Numbered from the stretch's first letter, positions 42,275 to 51,325 are shown. The stretch: 64,000 nucleotides of DNA from Microvirga arabica (GCF_016811235.1 NZ_JAFBID010000022.1:1-64000); one strand, 5' to 3'. Notes: generated by a model from the sequence alone, not told the origin. Numbers and translations: made by a program.

Positions 42275-42987
42275 CAGCTCTCGTCATCGAGAACCTGAGC
42301 CATGGCTTCGGGGCACGTCAGGCGCTGTCCCATGTAAACCTGTCGGTGAAGCCAGGATCCTTCACGGTTCTCCTCGGACCCAACGGTGCGGGAAAGACGA
42401 CTCTCGTCTCCCTCGTGACAGGACTCTACAACGCGCGGCAGGGTGACATCCGCATCTTCGGTCACTCGATCCGCCGCAATCCCTTGCCCGCTTTGGCCAA
42501 TCTCAGCGTCGTCTTCCAGATGCCGACCCTCGATCTCGATCTGAGCGTCGAGCAGAACATGGCCTATCACGGTTCCCTGCACGGCCTGTCCCGTCGAGAG
42601 GCCAATGAGCGCGCAGGTGAGGAACTGGATCGGCTCGGCGTCGGTGACCGGAGGCGGGACAAGGTACGATCCCTCTCGGGTGGGATGCGCAGGCGTGTGG
42701 AAATCGCCCGGGCGCTTCTGCATCGGCCGAAGTTCCTGATCGTCGACGAGGCGACCGCCGGTCTCGATGTTGCCGGACGGCAGCTGCTTCTCAAGCATGT
42801 ACGGTCTCTATGCAGCGAGGGCTTGAGCGTGCTTTGGGCCACCCACATGCTGGAGGAGGTGGATCCTGCCGATCACCTCTTCGTGCTGCACAAGGGACAG
42901 GTGCGCTGGGCAGGGCAGGCAAGGGAGCTCGCCTCCGGCCGAACCCTGGAGGCGGCATTCCTGAACCTTACAGGCCATGCATCATGA
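42271..42987 (+). CDS. ABC transporter ATP-binding protein, PQQ-dependent alcohol dehydrogenase system (LutE-like candidate)
   Basis: A 238-residue ATPase with Walker A GPNGAGKTT, signature LSGGMRRRVEIARAL, Walker B FLIVDEATAGLD and WATHMLEE. The sequence belongs to the CcmA/NodI-like drug and multidrug export/import type. It sits between the propeller gene and the permease, with ATGA overlaps on both sides. Together with the permease at 42984 it forms the second ABC system. Confidence 0.9.
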   Translation: MTALVIENLSHGFGARQALSHVNLSVKPGSFTVLLGPNGAGKTTLVSLVTGLYNARQGDIRIFGHSIRRNPLPALANLSVVFQMPTLDLDLSVEQNMAYHGSLHGLSRREANERAGEELDRLGVGDRRRDKVRSLSGGMRRRVEIARALLHRPKFLIVDEATAGLDVAGRQLLLKHVRSLCSEGLSVLWATHMLEEVDPADHLFVLHKGQVRWAGQARELASGRTLEAAFLNLTGHAS

Positions 42988-43787
42988 AGATGCGCTACGC
43001 CATGCGCGCGCTTGCCGGCATCTTGCGTCGGGAAATGCTGCGTTTTATCGGACAGCAGGGGCGGTTCGCTGCAGCCATCGTGCGGCCGCTCGTGTGGCTC
43101 GGCATCTTCGCCGTCGGATTCCGCTCGGTGCTAGGTCTATCGATCATCCCGCCCTACGAGACCTACATCCTTTACGAGGTCTATATCGTCCCAGGCCTAG
43201 TCGGGATGATGCTGCTGTTCCATGGTATGCAGAATTCCCTCTCCATGGTCTACGACCGGGAGATGGGATCGATGCGGGTGCTCCTGACCGCACCCCTGCC
43301 GCGATGGTGGCTGTTGGGAGCCCGGCTTCTCGCCAACACCGTCACGGTGCTGCCCATCGTCTACGTGTTCCTGCTGCTCGCCCGATTCTGGGATGTCCGG
43401 CCGCCCGCTTTCGGCTATGGAGCAGTCCTGCCGGCGCTCATCCTTTCCGGGCTTATGCTCGGAGCTTTCGGGCTCGCCCTCTCATCCTTCATCCGCCAGC
43501 TCGAAAACTTTGCGGGCGTGATGAACTTCGTGATCTTTCCTATGTTCTTCGCCTCGACGGCACTCTATCCGCTCTGGCGACTTGATGAGGTCAGTCCGAC
43601 ACTGGCAGCTATAGCCTGGGCCAATCCGTTCTCCCATGCAGTCGAGCTGATCCGCTTCGCGCTGTATCTCCAGTTCGAGCCGATGGCCTTTGCGATTTGT
43701 GCTCTGGCCTCGGCCGTTTTTTTCGGGTTCGCGGTCTGGGGCTATGATCCCGGTCAGGGGTTCTGGGCTAGGCGGGCACCCGAATGA
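42984..43787 (+). CDS. ABC-2 type transporter permease (LutF-like candidate)
   Basis: A 267-residue permease with six hydrophobic segments and an ABC-2 type layout (N-terminal ALAGILRREMLRFIGQQGRF; central NPFSHAVELIRFALY). I chose the ATG at 42984, which overlaps the ATPase stop (ATGA); a longer frame has no support. It is the membrane partner of the ATPase at 42271. ABC-2 permeases usually export, but in the lanthanide clusters of methylotrophs they are assigned to uptake, so the direction here is open. Confidence 0.88.
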   Translation: MKMRYAMRALAGILRREMLRFIGQQGRFAAAIVRPLVWLGIFAVGFRSVLGLSIIPPYETYILYEVYIVPGLVGMMLLFHGMQNSLSMVYDREMGSMRVLLTAPLPRWWLLGARLLANTVTVLPIVYVFLLLARFWDVRPPAFGYGAVLPALILSGLMLGAFGLALSSFIRQLENFAGVMNFVIFPMFFASTALYPLWRLDEVSPTLAAIAWANPFSHAVELIRFALYLQFEPMAFAICALASAVFFGFAVWGYDPGQGFWARRAPE

Positions 43788-43806
43788 TCTTTGCCGACCG
43801 AGGAAC

Positions 43807-44028
43807 ATGGGCACCCGTTCTCAGTTGGCTCGTAGGGACAACCATTTTCGGCAGTCAGCCATGGCAGGGCCACCCAGCAGCTCGTTGCGAAAGGATTTCC
43901 GCATATTCCGCGATCCAGGATTTCTGGTCACGCTGGTCCTGATCGGGCTTCTGGCTGCCGTAGGAATCTATATTCTTATCCATGCCTCCAATGAATACGG
44001 CATCCCGATCCGGGAGTACTGGCGCTGA
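43807..44028 (+). CDS. Small single-pass membrane protein
   Basis: A 73-residue protein with a charged N-terminal half and one membrane segment (about residues 43-60, GFLVTLVLIGLLAAVGIYIL). GAGGAAC lies just before the ATG at 43807; an internal ATG at 43861 is an alternative start. It follows the ABC permease by 19 bases and may be a small subunit or a link to the dehydrogenase. I recognise no family. Confidence 0.6.
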   Translation: MGTRSQLARRDNHFRQSAMAGPPSSSLRKDFRIFRDPGFLVTLVLIGLLAAVGIYILIHASNEYGIPIREYWR

Positions 44029-44076
44029 TCCGGTTCCCACAGACTGCAATCACAACTTCGGGAACATTGTTAAAGC

Positions 44077-44104
44077 TCAGCTGTTGGAGTCGAGCCGCAG
44101 CTGA
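44077..44104. promoter_or_regulatory. Inverted repeat upstream of the PQQ dehydrogenase gene
   Basis: TCAGCTG (44077-44083) and CAGCTGA (44098-44104) form a 7-bp inverted repeat around 14 bases, just ahead of the dehydrogenase. It could be an operator in a separate promoter for the dehydrogenase, but no sigma-70 boxes are convincing. Confidence 0.35.
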
Positions 44105-44137
44105 CGCGGTATACCCTCGCGTTCGGGAGAACTCATC

Positions 44138-45946
44138 TTGGGTGGAGCCCGCCTTGCCCTTGGCCTGACCCTCTCGCTGATCCTTCAGCCCGCTCTTCCG
44201 ATCTTTGCTCAGCCGACACCACCTCAGCCTGCCGCACCCCCCTTTGTCACCGGGCCTGAAGATGGCCAGTGGGTGATCCCGCAGAAGAACTTTGCCAATA
44301 CCCGCTATAGCGATCTGTCCGAGATCAACACCGAGACCGTGAAGAACCTCCAGGTCGCCTTCACCTTCTCGACGGGCGTGAACCGGGGGCAGGAATCGGC
44401 GCCGCTCGTTGTCGGCAGCACGATGTACGTGCTCTCGCCCTATCCGAACATCCTCTACGCCCTGGACCTGACCCAGCCCGGCGCCCCGATGAAGTGGCAG
44501 TACAACCCGAAGCCGGCCGCGGCTGCACAAGGGGTGGCGTGCTGCGATGTGGTTAACCGCGGCCCCACCTTCGCGAATGGACGGATCTACTTCACAACGC
44601 TCGACGCTCATGTGGTTGCGGTGAATGCGGACACCGGCGAGGAGGTTTGGAAGACCAAGCTCGGCGACATCAATCGGGGCGAGACCATGACGATGGCGCC
44701 CCTTATCGTCAGGGACAAGGTATTTGTCGGCATTTCGGGCGGCGAATACGGAGTCAGGGGTTGGATTGAAGCGCTCAACGCTGAGGACGGCAAGAGCGTC
44801 TGGAAGGCCTACAACACCGGGCCCGATCAGGACGTGAAGATCGGCCCTACTTTCAAGCCGTTTTACGACAGCGACAAGGGCAAGGATCTGGGCGTCACCA
44901 CTTGGCCGGCGGATGCCTGGCAGCAGGGTGGCGGCACGGTCTGGGGTTGGCTGTCCTATGATCCCGACCTGAACCTGCTCTATCACGGCACCGGCAATCC
45001 GGGTCCTTGGAACCCCAATCAGCGCCCCGGCGACAACAAATGGACTGCCGGCATCTTCGCCCGTGATGCGGATACAGGCGAGGCGCGGTGGTTCTACCAG
45101 ACCTCTCCCCACGATCTTCACGACTGGGACAATGTCAACGAGATGATCCTGCTCGACATGGAGTGGGATGGGCAGCCCAGGAAGGTGATGGTGCATCCGG
45201 GGCGCACGGGTTTCGTCTACGTGATCGACCGTACCAACGGAGAGGTGCTCTCCGCGAAGCCCTTCCACGCGCTGACCTCGGTGACAGGCGTCGATCTCAA
45301 GACAGGTCGGCTTCAGACCAATCCTGAAAAGGAACCCGTGAACAATCGCGTGATCCGCGACATCTGCCCGACCGCGCCCGGTGCGAAGGATTGGAACCCG
45401 AGCGCCTTCTCGCACAAGACCGGCCTTCTTTATATCCCCCACATGAACATGTGCATGGACTGGGAGAGCGTGGAGCCGAACTACATCGCCGGAACGCCCT
45501 ATATCGGCGCCGAGGTGCGGATGATGCCGGGCCCGGGCGGCCATATGGGTGAGTTCACCGCTTGGGACATCAGGGAGGGCAAGGAACTCTGGACCATCAA
45601 CGAGCGCTTTCCTCTCTGGAGCGGCGCGCTTGCGACCGCAGGCGACGTCGTCTTCTACGGCACCATGGATGGCTGGTTCAAAGCCGTTCACGCCCGCTCG
45701 GGCGAGGTGTTGTGGCAGTTCAAGGTTGATTCCGGCATCATCGGCCAGCCGACCACCTATCGCGGCCCTGACGGCAAGCAGTACGTCGCCATTCTTTCGG
45801 GCGTTGGCGGCTGGGCGGGCTCTATTGTTTCTGCCGATCTCGACCCGCGCGACGGCACGGCCGCCAAGGGCTTCGTCAATGCCATGCGGGAGCTGAAGAA
45901 CGTCACCACCAAGGGAGGAACGCTCTATGTGTTCAAGCTTCCTTAA
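44138..45946 (+). CDS. PQQ-dependent alcohol dehydrogenase with lanthanide-type Asp-Trp-Asp motif
   Basis: A 602-residue periplasmic quinoprotein of the methanol/ethanol dehydrogenase family. Signal peptide about residues 1-24. The vicinal disulfide pair Cys135-Cys136 (GVACCDVV) and the W-motif repeats are present. The catalytic Asp329 is followed by Trp330 and Asp331 (HDWDNVNE); the extra Asp is the hallmark of lanthanide-dependent XoxF/ExaF/PedH enzymes, whereas calcium enzymes have Ala or Ser there. Glu203 and Asn287 are probable further metal ligands. There is no C-terminal heme domain, so electrons must go to a separate cytochrome. The start is TTG, 7 bases after GGGAGA; no ATG or GTG fits. 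Confidence 0.95.
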   Translation: MGGARLALGLTLSLILQPALPIFAQPTPPQPAAPPFVTGPEDGQWVIPQKNFANTRYSDLSEINTETVKNLQVAFTFSTGVNRGQESAPLVVGSTMYVLSPYPNILYALDLTQPGAPMKWQYNPKPAAAAQGVACCDVVNRGPTFANGRIYFTTLDAHVVAVNADTGEEVWKTKLGDINRGETMTMAPLIVRDKVFVGISGGEYGVRGWIEALNAEDGKSVWKAYNTGPDQDVKIGPTFKPFYDSDKGKDLGVTTWPADAWQQGGGTVWGWLSYDPDLNLLYHGTGNPGPWNPNQRPGDNKWTAGIFARDADTGEARWFYQTSPHDLHDWDNVNEMILLDMEWDGQPRKVMVHPGRTGFVYVIDRTNGEVLSAKPFHALTSVTGVDLKTGRLQTNPEKEPVNNRVIRDICPTAPGAKDWNPSAFSHKTGLLYIPHMNMCMDWESVEPNYIAGTPYIGAEVRMMPGPGGHMGEFTAWDIREGKELWTINERFPLWSGALATAGDVVFYGTMDGWFKAVHARSGEVLWQFKVDSGIIGQPTTYRGPDGKQYVAILSGVGGWAGSIVSADLDPRDGTAAKGFVNAMRELKNVTTKGGTLYVFKLP

Positions 45947-46751
45947 GTGGATTGTTCTCGCAGGCTCTATGCTGCTCGTCGGTGCTGTCCAAGCCCGCGA
46001 GCTTCGCGTCTGCGCCGATCCCAACAACCTGCCGTTTTCCAACGAAGCTGGGGAAGGGTTCGAGAACAAGCTCGCTTCGCTGATAGCGGAGGAACTCGGC
46101 GCTGAGGTTCGCTATACTTGGTGGGCGCAGCGCCGCGGTTTTCTGCGCAACACCCTCAAGGCCGAAGCCTGCGATCTGGTGACGGGTCTGCCCGCTAATC
46201 TTGAAGGCGTGCGTACGACGGCGCCTTATTACCGCTCGTCCTATGTCTTCGTGACCAGGACCGGCGGTCCTGAAGTTCAGTCCCTCAACGACCCGGTTCT
46301 CCGTCAGGCGAAGATCGGCGTTCACCTTATCGGCGACGATGGCTCGAACACGCCTCCAGCCCATGCGCTCTCCCGCCGTGGCATCATCGAGAACGTGCGC
46401 GGCTACATGATCTATGGCGACTACAACGATCCGAATCCGCCGGCCCGGATTATCGAGTCGCTGGCGAAAGGCGAGATTGACGTGGCCATCGTCTGGGGGC
46501 CTCTCGCCGGCTACTTTGCCCAGCGTGAGGGCGTGCCGCTCAAGGTGACACCCGTCCGGCCGATCTTTGACGGGCCGCAGCTACCGATGGTGTTCGATAT
46601 TTCCATGGCCGTGCGCAAGGAGGATGAGGCTATGCGCCAGGAGGTGGATGCGGCACTCGCCCGGCGGCGCGGGGACGTGGATGCCATCCTTGCGGCCTTC
46701 GGCGTTCCTCGTCTCGACAACAACCTGAAGCGAGCGGGACGCGTGCCATGA
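45927..46751 (+). CDS. Quinoprotein dehydrogenase-associated periplasmic binding protein (XoxJ/MxaJ-like)
   Basis: A 274-residue exported protein with a signal peptide (about residues 1-23, ending VQA). LRVCADPNNLPFSNEAGEGF and EVRYTWWAQRRGFLRNTL mark the MxaJ/XoxJ family, which resembles amino-acid binding proteins but is thought to activate or fold the PQQ dehydrogenase. GGAGGAAC precedes the ATG, inside the dehydrogenase coding sequence (20-base overlap), so the two are translationally coupled. Confidence 0.93.
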   Translation: MCSSFLKWIVLAGSMLLVGAVQARELRVCADPNNLPFSNEAGEGFENKLASLIAEELGAEVRYTWWAQRRGFLRNTLKAEACDLVTGLPANLEGVRTTAPYYRSSYVFVTRTGGPEVQSLNDPVLRQAKIGVHLIGDDGSNTPPAHALSRRGIIENVRGYMIYGDYNDPNPPARIIESLAKGEIDVAIVWGPLAGYFAQREGVPLKVTPVRPIFDGPQLPMVFDISMAVRKEDEAMRQEVDAALARRRGDVDAILAAFGVPRLDNNLKRAGRVP

Positions 46752-47308
46752 GACAGCTTCTGATCCTGTCTCTGTCCGTGCTAGCCCTTGCCGCCTGTGA
46801 GCGGGAAGATCGTGAATACCGTGCCAATCCCGTCACCTCTGAGACAGAGGAAAAGATTGCGCTATCGCCCCTGTCTGCAGGCCCTAGCGGGCCGACGGAG
46901 CAGCGGTCGGGCCTGGGCCAGCAATACGAGGAAAACGCCTATCACATTGCTCAGGGCAAGAGGCTCTACATCTGGTTCAACTGCAACGGCTGTCACGCCC
47001 ATGGCGGCGGTGATTCCGGGCCGCCGCTTTTGGACGACCGTTGGATCTATGGCGGGCAGATCGAGAACATCGTGCAGACGATCCGGGAGGGCCGCCCGAA
47101 CGGCATGCCGTCCTTTCGGGGCAAGGTGCCGGATGACCAGATCTGGCAAATCGCGGCGTATGTCCGTTCCATGGGACGAAACGTGCCGAAACCGGCAGCG
47201 CCTGGCCGCAACGACGACATGCACCCTGGCCCTGCTGAGCAGCGCAGGCCACCGGGCGAAGTGATGGATGGCGGTCAGATCCCGCCCGCTGCGCAGATGC
47301 CACAGTGA
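46748..47308 (+). CDS. Lipoprotein c-type cytochrome, probable electron acceptor of the dehydrogenase
   Basis: A 186-residue protein with a lipobox (LAAC, Cys17) and one heme c motif CNGCH (about residues 78-82); the axial methionine is probably in NGMPSF. The C-terminal tail is rich in Pro, Gly and Gln. By position after the dehydrogenase and XoxJ-like genes it takes the place of XoxG/MxaG, the cytochrome cL. Lipid anchoring to the membrane would put it next to the oxidase encoded downstream. The ATG overlaps the previous stop (ATGA). Confidence 0.9.
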   Translation: MRQLLILSLSVLALAACEREDREYRANPVTSETEEKIALSPLSAGPSGPTEQRSGLGQQYEENAYHIAQGKRLYIWFNCNGCHAHGGGDSGPPLLDDRWIYGGQIENIVQTIREGRPNGMPSFRGKVPDDQIWQIAAYVRSMGRNVPKPAAPGRNDDMHPGPAEQRRPPGEVMDGGQIPPAAQMPQ

Positions 47309-47315
47309 GGTGCGG

Positions 47316-48320
47316 ATGAGAAGGATCGCACCTGCTCTCCTGCTCCTGTGCCTGCCTCTCGGAGGATGTCAGCATTGGCAGTCGGTTCTCAATGCCCGGG
47401 GACCTGCGGCAAGCACGCTCGCCCACATGTTCTGGATCTTCGTCTCAGTGCTTGCCACAGTGTGGGTCCTGACCATGATCGCTCTTCTCCTGGCGTTGCG
47501 CAGGAGACGCCCCGAGGATGCGGACCCGCTCGCGACGAACCCCACAACCGAGCGGCGCATGACCATCACGATTTCCGTTGCCATCGGTCTGACGCTCCTG
47601 ACAGTCATTTCCTTGACCGGATTGAGCTACGCAGCCCAGAAGGTGCTGTTTGCTCATAAGGATGGAGCTCTGACGCTGCTGGTCACGGGGCAGCAATGGT
47701 GGTGGAAGATCACGTACGAGGATTCCCAGCCGAACCGGGTCTTCACCACCGCGAACGAGATCCACATCCCGGTGGGCGAGCCGGTGCTGATCAAGCTCGA
47801 ATCCTCCGACGTGATCCACTCCTTCTGGGTCCCGAGCCTCACCGGCAAGATGGATGCCATCACCGGCCGGCAGAACCAGATCCAGATTCAGGCTGACCGC
47901 CCGGGTATCTATCGCGGGCAATGCGCCGAGTATTGCGGGCTCCAGCATGCCCATATGGGCCTCATTGTCGTTGCCGAGAGCAAGGAGGACTTTGAGCGCT
48001 GGCGTGAGCAGCAGATATCCTCGGCCATTCCTCCTGGTGACGAGGAGCGCCAGCGGGGCATGGAGATTTTCATGTCAAAACCCTGCATCATGTGCCACCA
48101 GATCCGCGGCACGGATGCGGGCGGCAAGATCGCGCCCGACCTCACCCATGTGGGCAGCCGCCGCTATATCGCGGCCGGAACCCTGGAGACGACCCGAGGC
48201 AACATCGCCGCGTGGATCGTCGATCCGCATGGCGTCAAGCCCGGCGTGAACATGCCGACAATCCAGCTCGAACCCGATGAGGTTCAACCTCTTGCAAGCT
48301 ATCTGGAGGGGTTGAAGTGA
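47316..48320 (+). CDS. ctaC: Cytochrome c oxidase subunit II with C-terminal cytochrome c domain (caa3 type)
   Basis: A 334-residue lipoprotein-like subunit (PLGGC near residue 18) with two membrane segments, a CuA domain (SSDVIHSFWVPSLTG; GQCAEYCGLQHAHM) and a C-terminal heme c domain (CIMCH). The fused cytochrome makes it a caa3-type subunit that accepts electrons from soluble or membrane cytochrome c, here probably the 46748 product. I chose the ATG at 47316, 7 bases after the preceding stop, over an earlier frame start. Confidence 0.94.
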   Translation: MRRIAPALLLLCLPLGGCQHWQSVLNARGPAASTLAHMFWIFVSVLATVWVLTMIALLLALRRRRPEDADPLATNPTTERRMTITISVAIGLTLLTVISLTGLSYAAQKVLFAHKDGALTLLVTGQQWWWKITYEDSQPNRVFTTANEIHIPVGEPVLIKLESSDVIHSFWVPSLTGKMDAITGRQNQIQIQADRPGIYRGQCAEYCGLQHAHMGLIVVAESKEDFERWREQQISSAIPPGDEERQRGMEIFMSKPCIMCHQIRGTDAGGKIAPDLTHVGSRRYIAAGTLETTRGNIAAWIVDPHGVKPGVNMPTIQLEPDEVQPLASYLEGLK

Positions 48321-50329
48321 CCCGGGCCCTCACGTCCCATGAATTCGATGCCGTTCCCGAGGTCACCCGATTGGCCACCGGCGAGCGCGGCGGCCTACCG
48401 GGCGTTCAGAGCGAGGCGGATGCCCCGCCGAGCCCGGATGAACTGCGTGACGATCAGGTGGATGGGCCGGAGCTCTCAGCACGTCTTGCCAAGACCTGGG
48501 GGACCGAGAAGGGCCTGATCGGCGCACTCTCGACAGTCGATCACAAGATCATCGGCCGACGCTACATCATCACGGCCATCATTTTCCTCTTTCTCGGCGG
48601 CCTGTCGGCGGTGGCCATGCGCCTGCAACTGGCTCAGCCCGAGAGCAAGCTGATCAGCCCGGATCTCTACAATCAGCTCTTCACCATGCATGGCACGACG
48701 ATGATGTTCCTCTTCGGCGTGCCCATCGGCGAGGCGTTTGCGGTCTATCTCGTGCCGCTCATGGTCGGGGCTCGCAACATCGCGTTTCCGCGCCTGAATG
48801 CCTTCTCCTATTATGTCTATCTGTTCGGCGGCATCATGATCTGGGTCGCCTTTATGTTGAACATCGGGCCCGATACAGGCTGGTTCTCCTACGTGCCCCT
48901 CGCCGGGCCGGAGTTCTCGCCGGGCAAACGTGTCGACTTCTGGGCGCAGATGATCACCTTCACGGAGGTGGCCGGCATCGCGGTCGCGATCTCGGTGATC
49001 GTCACCGTTTTCAAGATGCGCGCTCCTGGGATGACGCTCGACCGGATCCCGCTCTTCGTCTGGGCCGAACTGGTCAACTCCTTCGTGATTGTCTTTGCTC
49101 TGCCGGCCGTCGTCACCGCGTCTGCCATGCTGATCCTGGACAGGCTGGTAGGCACTCACTTCTTCAATCCGGCGGAAGGCGGGGATGCGCTGCTTTACCA
49201 GCACCTGTTCTGGTTCTTCGGCCACCCGGAAGTCTACATCATCTTCCTGCCTGCTACTGGATGGGTGTCCGCAATCGTGGTCACCTTCGCAAGGCGCCAA
49301 GCCTTTGGCTACATCGCCCTCGTGCTCTCTCTCATCGCAACCGGCTTCCTGTCGTTCGGGCTTTGGGTGCATCACATGTTCACCACGGGCCTGCCGCAGT
49401 TGGGCGCCAGCTTCTTCACTGCGTCGAGTATGCTCATCGCGATCCCGAACGGCATTCAGATCTTCTGCTGGATCGCGACGCTTTGGGACGGGCGGCCCGT
49501 TTTCCGCACACCGCTTCTCTTCGTGATCGGATTCTTCTTCATCTTCGTTGCGGGTGGCCTCTCGGGCATTATGCTCGCCTCCGTGCCCCTTGATACTCAG
49601 GTGCACGACACGTTCTTCGTCGTTGCCCATTTCCATTATGTGCTCATCGGCGGCAACGTGTTCCCGCTTCTCGGCGCAATCTATTATTGGTTCCCGAAAT
49701 TTACCGGTCGTATGATGAGCGAGCGGTTGGGCAAGTGGCATTTCTGGCTCGCCTTCATTGGGTTCAACGTGACGTTCTTCCCCATGCACATCACGGGCCT
49801 CATGGGCATGCCCCGGCGGGTCTACACCTATCTGCCGGAAATGGGCTGGGGAAATCTCAACCTGATCTCGACCATTGGTGCGGTCCTGTTCTTCGCCAGC
49901 TTCGTCCTCTTCCTCTACAATATCATCTCAAGCGCCCGTCGCGGCCCCGTCGCGGAGCCCAATCCCTGGAATGCCGGAACCCTCGAATGGGCAGCGGCAT
50001 CCCCGCCGCTGCCGCAAAACTTTGATCGCGTCCCCGTCGTCACGAACCGGGAGCCGCTCTGGGCCAACCGTGACAGCCTGCCCGTGGTGGCGGGGCTGAG
50101 CGTCGAGAACCGGGAGCAGATCGTCTCCACGATCACCCATGGACGGGCAGACCTTCGCGAGTCCTCGCCTGAGCCGTCGATCTGGCCCTTCCTGACGGCG
50201 GTGGCGACAACAATCACCTTCGTTGGGTCGATCTTCACGCCTTGGGCCGTGGTCTGGGGCAGCATCCCGCTGGCTTTGGCCCTGATGGGTTGGTTCTGGC
50301 CGAAGACCAGCACGGAGGACGAGCGATGA
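48317..50329 (+). CDS. ctaD: Cytochrome c oxidase subunit I (A1-type heme-copper oxidase)
   Basis: A 670-residue catalytic subunit with heme a and the a3-CuB centre, reducing O2 and pumping protons. WFFGHPEVYIIFLP carries the CuB ligand and the D-channel Glu of A1-type oxidases, and VHDTFFVVAHFHYVLIGG the heme ligands. The N-terminal 70 residues are an extra hydrophilic stretch; two extra hydrophobic segments follow at the C-terminus (about 615-660). Start is GTG overlapping the ctaC stop (GTGA). Six of the membrane helices beyond the usual 12 were not checked. Confidence 0.96.
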   Translation: MTRALTSHEFDAVPEVTRLATGERGGLPGVQSEADAPPSPDELRDDQVDGPELSARLAKTWGTEKGLIGALSTVDHKIIGRRYIITAIIFLFLGGLSAVAMRLQLAQPESKLISPDLYNQLFTMHGTTMMFLFGVPIGEAFAVYLVPLMVGARNIAFPRLNAFSYYVYLFGGIMIWVAFMLNIGPDTGWFSYVPLAGPEFSPGKRVDFWAQMITFTEVAGIAVAISVIVTVFKMRAPGMTLDRIPLFVWAELVNSFVIVFALPAVVTASAMLILDRLVGTHFFNPAEGGDALLYQHLFWFFGHPEVYIIFLPATGWVSAIVVTFARRQAFGYIALVLSLIATGFLSFGLWVHHMFTTGLPQLGASFFTASSMLIAIPNGIQIFCWIATLWDGRPVFRTPLLFVIGFFFIFVAGGLSGIMLASVPLDTQVHDTFFVVAHFHYVLIGGNVFPLLGAIYYWFPKFTGRMMSERLGKWHFWLAFIGFNVTFFPMHITGLMGMPRRVYTYLPEMGWGNLNLISTIGAVLFFASFVLFLYNIISSARRGPVAEPNPWNAGTLEWAAASPPLPQNFDRVPVVTNREPLWANRDSLPVVAGLSVENREQIVSTITHGRADLRESSPEPSIWPFLTAVATTITFVGSIFTPWAVVWGSIPLALALMGWFWPKTSTEDER

Positions 50330-50970
50330 CGGCAGGGTCCCCTGATCCTCAGGTACCATCAGGTCTGCTTCCGCACCGGATCGTGCTGAACGCCCGGCAG
50401 ATGCCGAGCTATTCCTACGGACCGCGCAGCCCTATCTGGTGGGGCACCCTAGGGTTCTGCGCCGTTGAGGGCATGGGCTTCGTTCTGGCCGTCGGCGCTT
50501 ACTTCTATCTCGTCTTCGTCAATGGCACCTGGCCGCTCAGCGCACCGGCTCCGGACCTCTTCTGGTCGAGCCTGCATACGGTTCTCATGCTGGGCAGCCT
50601 CTATCCCAATTACCTCGCCAAGCGGAACGGCGAGCGGGAAGACCTCAGGAAGGTTCGCCGGGATCTCGTCATCATGAGTTTGATCGGCGTCGCTCTCCTG
50701 GGATTACGCACGATGGAGCTTGGGACCACGCACGTGAAGTGGGACCACAATGCTTATGGCTCCATCGTCTGGCTGCTCCTCGGGCTTCATACCGCGCATC
50801 TCCTGACCGACGTTGTCGACACCATCGTTCTTGCTGTCCTCATGTTCACGCGGCACGGCCACGGCAAGCGCTTCTCGGACGTGGGTGACAATGCGTTCTA
50901 TTGGTACTTCGTCGTGGCCTCCTGGCTGCCGATCTACGTGATCATCTATTGGTTCCCGAGGTGGTGGTGA
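50326..50970 (+). CDS. ctaE: Cytochrome c oxidase subunit III
   Basis: A 214-residue membrane subunit with five hydrophobic segments (WWGTLGFCAVEGMGFVLAVG; FWSSLHTVLMLGSL; SIVWLLLGLHTAHLLTD). It is shorter than mitochondrial-type subunit III, as in caa3 oxidases. The ATG at 50326 overlaps the ctaD stop (ATGA). A longer in-frame start is not needed. Confidence 0.9.
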   Translation: MTAGSPDPQVPSGLLPHRIVLNARQMPSYSYGPRSPIWWGTLGFCAVEGMGFVLAVGAYFYLVFVNGTWPLSAPAPDLFWSSLHTVLMLGSLYPNYLAKRNGEREDLRKVRRDLVIMSLIGVALLGLRTMELGTTHVKWDHNAYGSIVWLLLGLHTAHLLTDVVDTIVLAVLMFTRHGHGKRFSDVGDNAFYWYFVVASWLPIYVIIYWFPRWW

Positions 50971-50974
50971 GATC

Positions 50975-51325
50975 ATGGCGGCATGGCTCACAAGAGGCGT
51001 TCCATCTGCCGGTATCTACGCCGGGCCTGTCGCCTGGCTTATCGACACGCAATTCAACTACGCCGCCGTACCATGGGTCTGCGCCCATCAGGTGCCGCTC
51101 GTCCCCATCTTTGCTCTCATCATGGCAGCCTTAAGCCTCTTCGGCGGCTTTCTCTCTTGGCGCGGCTACGCCACCGCTCCACTGACGCCCCCGCCGGACT
51201 CGACAGGGGCTGGTCGGCCGCACCGTTTCATGGCGCTGATCGGCATCGCCATTGCGGCCCTGTTCACAATCATCATCCTGCTTCACGGCATGGCGGGCCT
51301 CGTTTTCCATGGGTGCGAGCGATGA
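50975..51325 (+). CDS. Small membrane protein of the oxidase cluster
   Basis: A 116-residue protein with three hydrophobic segments (about residues 12-35, 40-62 and 86-110) and a conserved-looking WLIDTQFNYAAVPWVC stretch. It lies between oxidase subunit III and ctaG genes, 4 bases after the former and overlapping the latter by 4. It may be a small oxidase subunit (IV-like) or assembly factor. I know no family name. Confidence 0.75.
   Translation: MAAWLTRGVPSAGIYAGPVAWLIDTQFNYAAVPWVCAHQVPLVPIFALIMAALSLFGGFLSWRGYATAPLTPPPDSTGAGRPHRFMALIGIAIAALFTIIILLHGMAGLVFHGCER

Noticed and set aside
43976-46069. 697-codon open frame on the minus strand
   Set aside because: It is antisense to the PQQ dehydrogenase and the XoxJ-like gene, with no recognisable protein features.
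48476-49789. 437-codon open frame on the minus strand
   Set aside because: It is antisense to ctaD and rich in Asp, Glu, His and Arg, typical of the complement of a membrane-protein gene.
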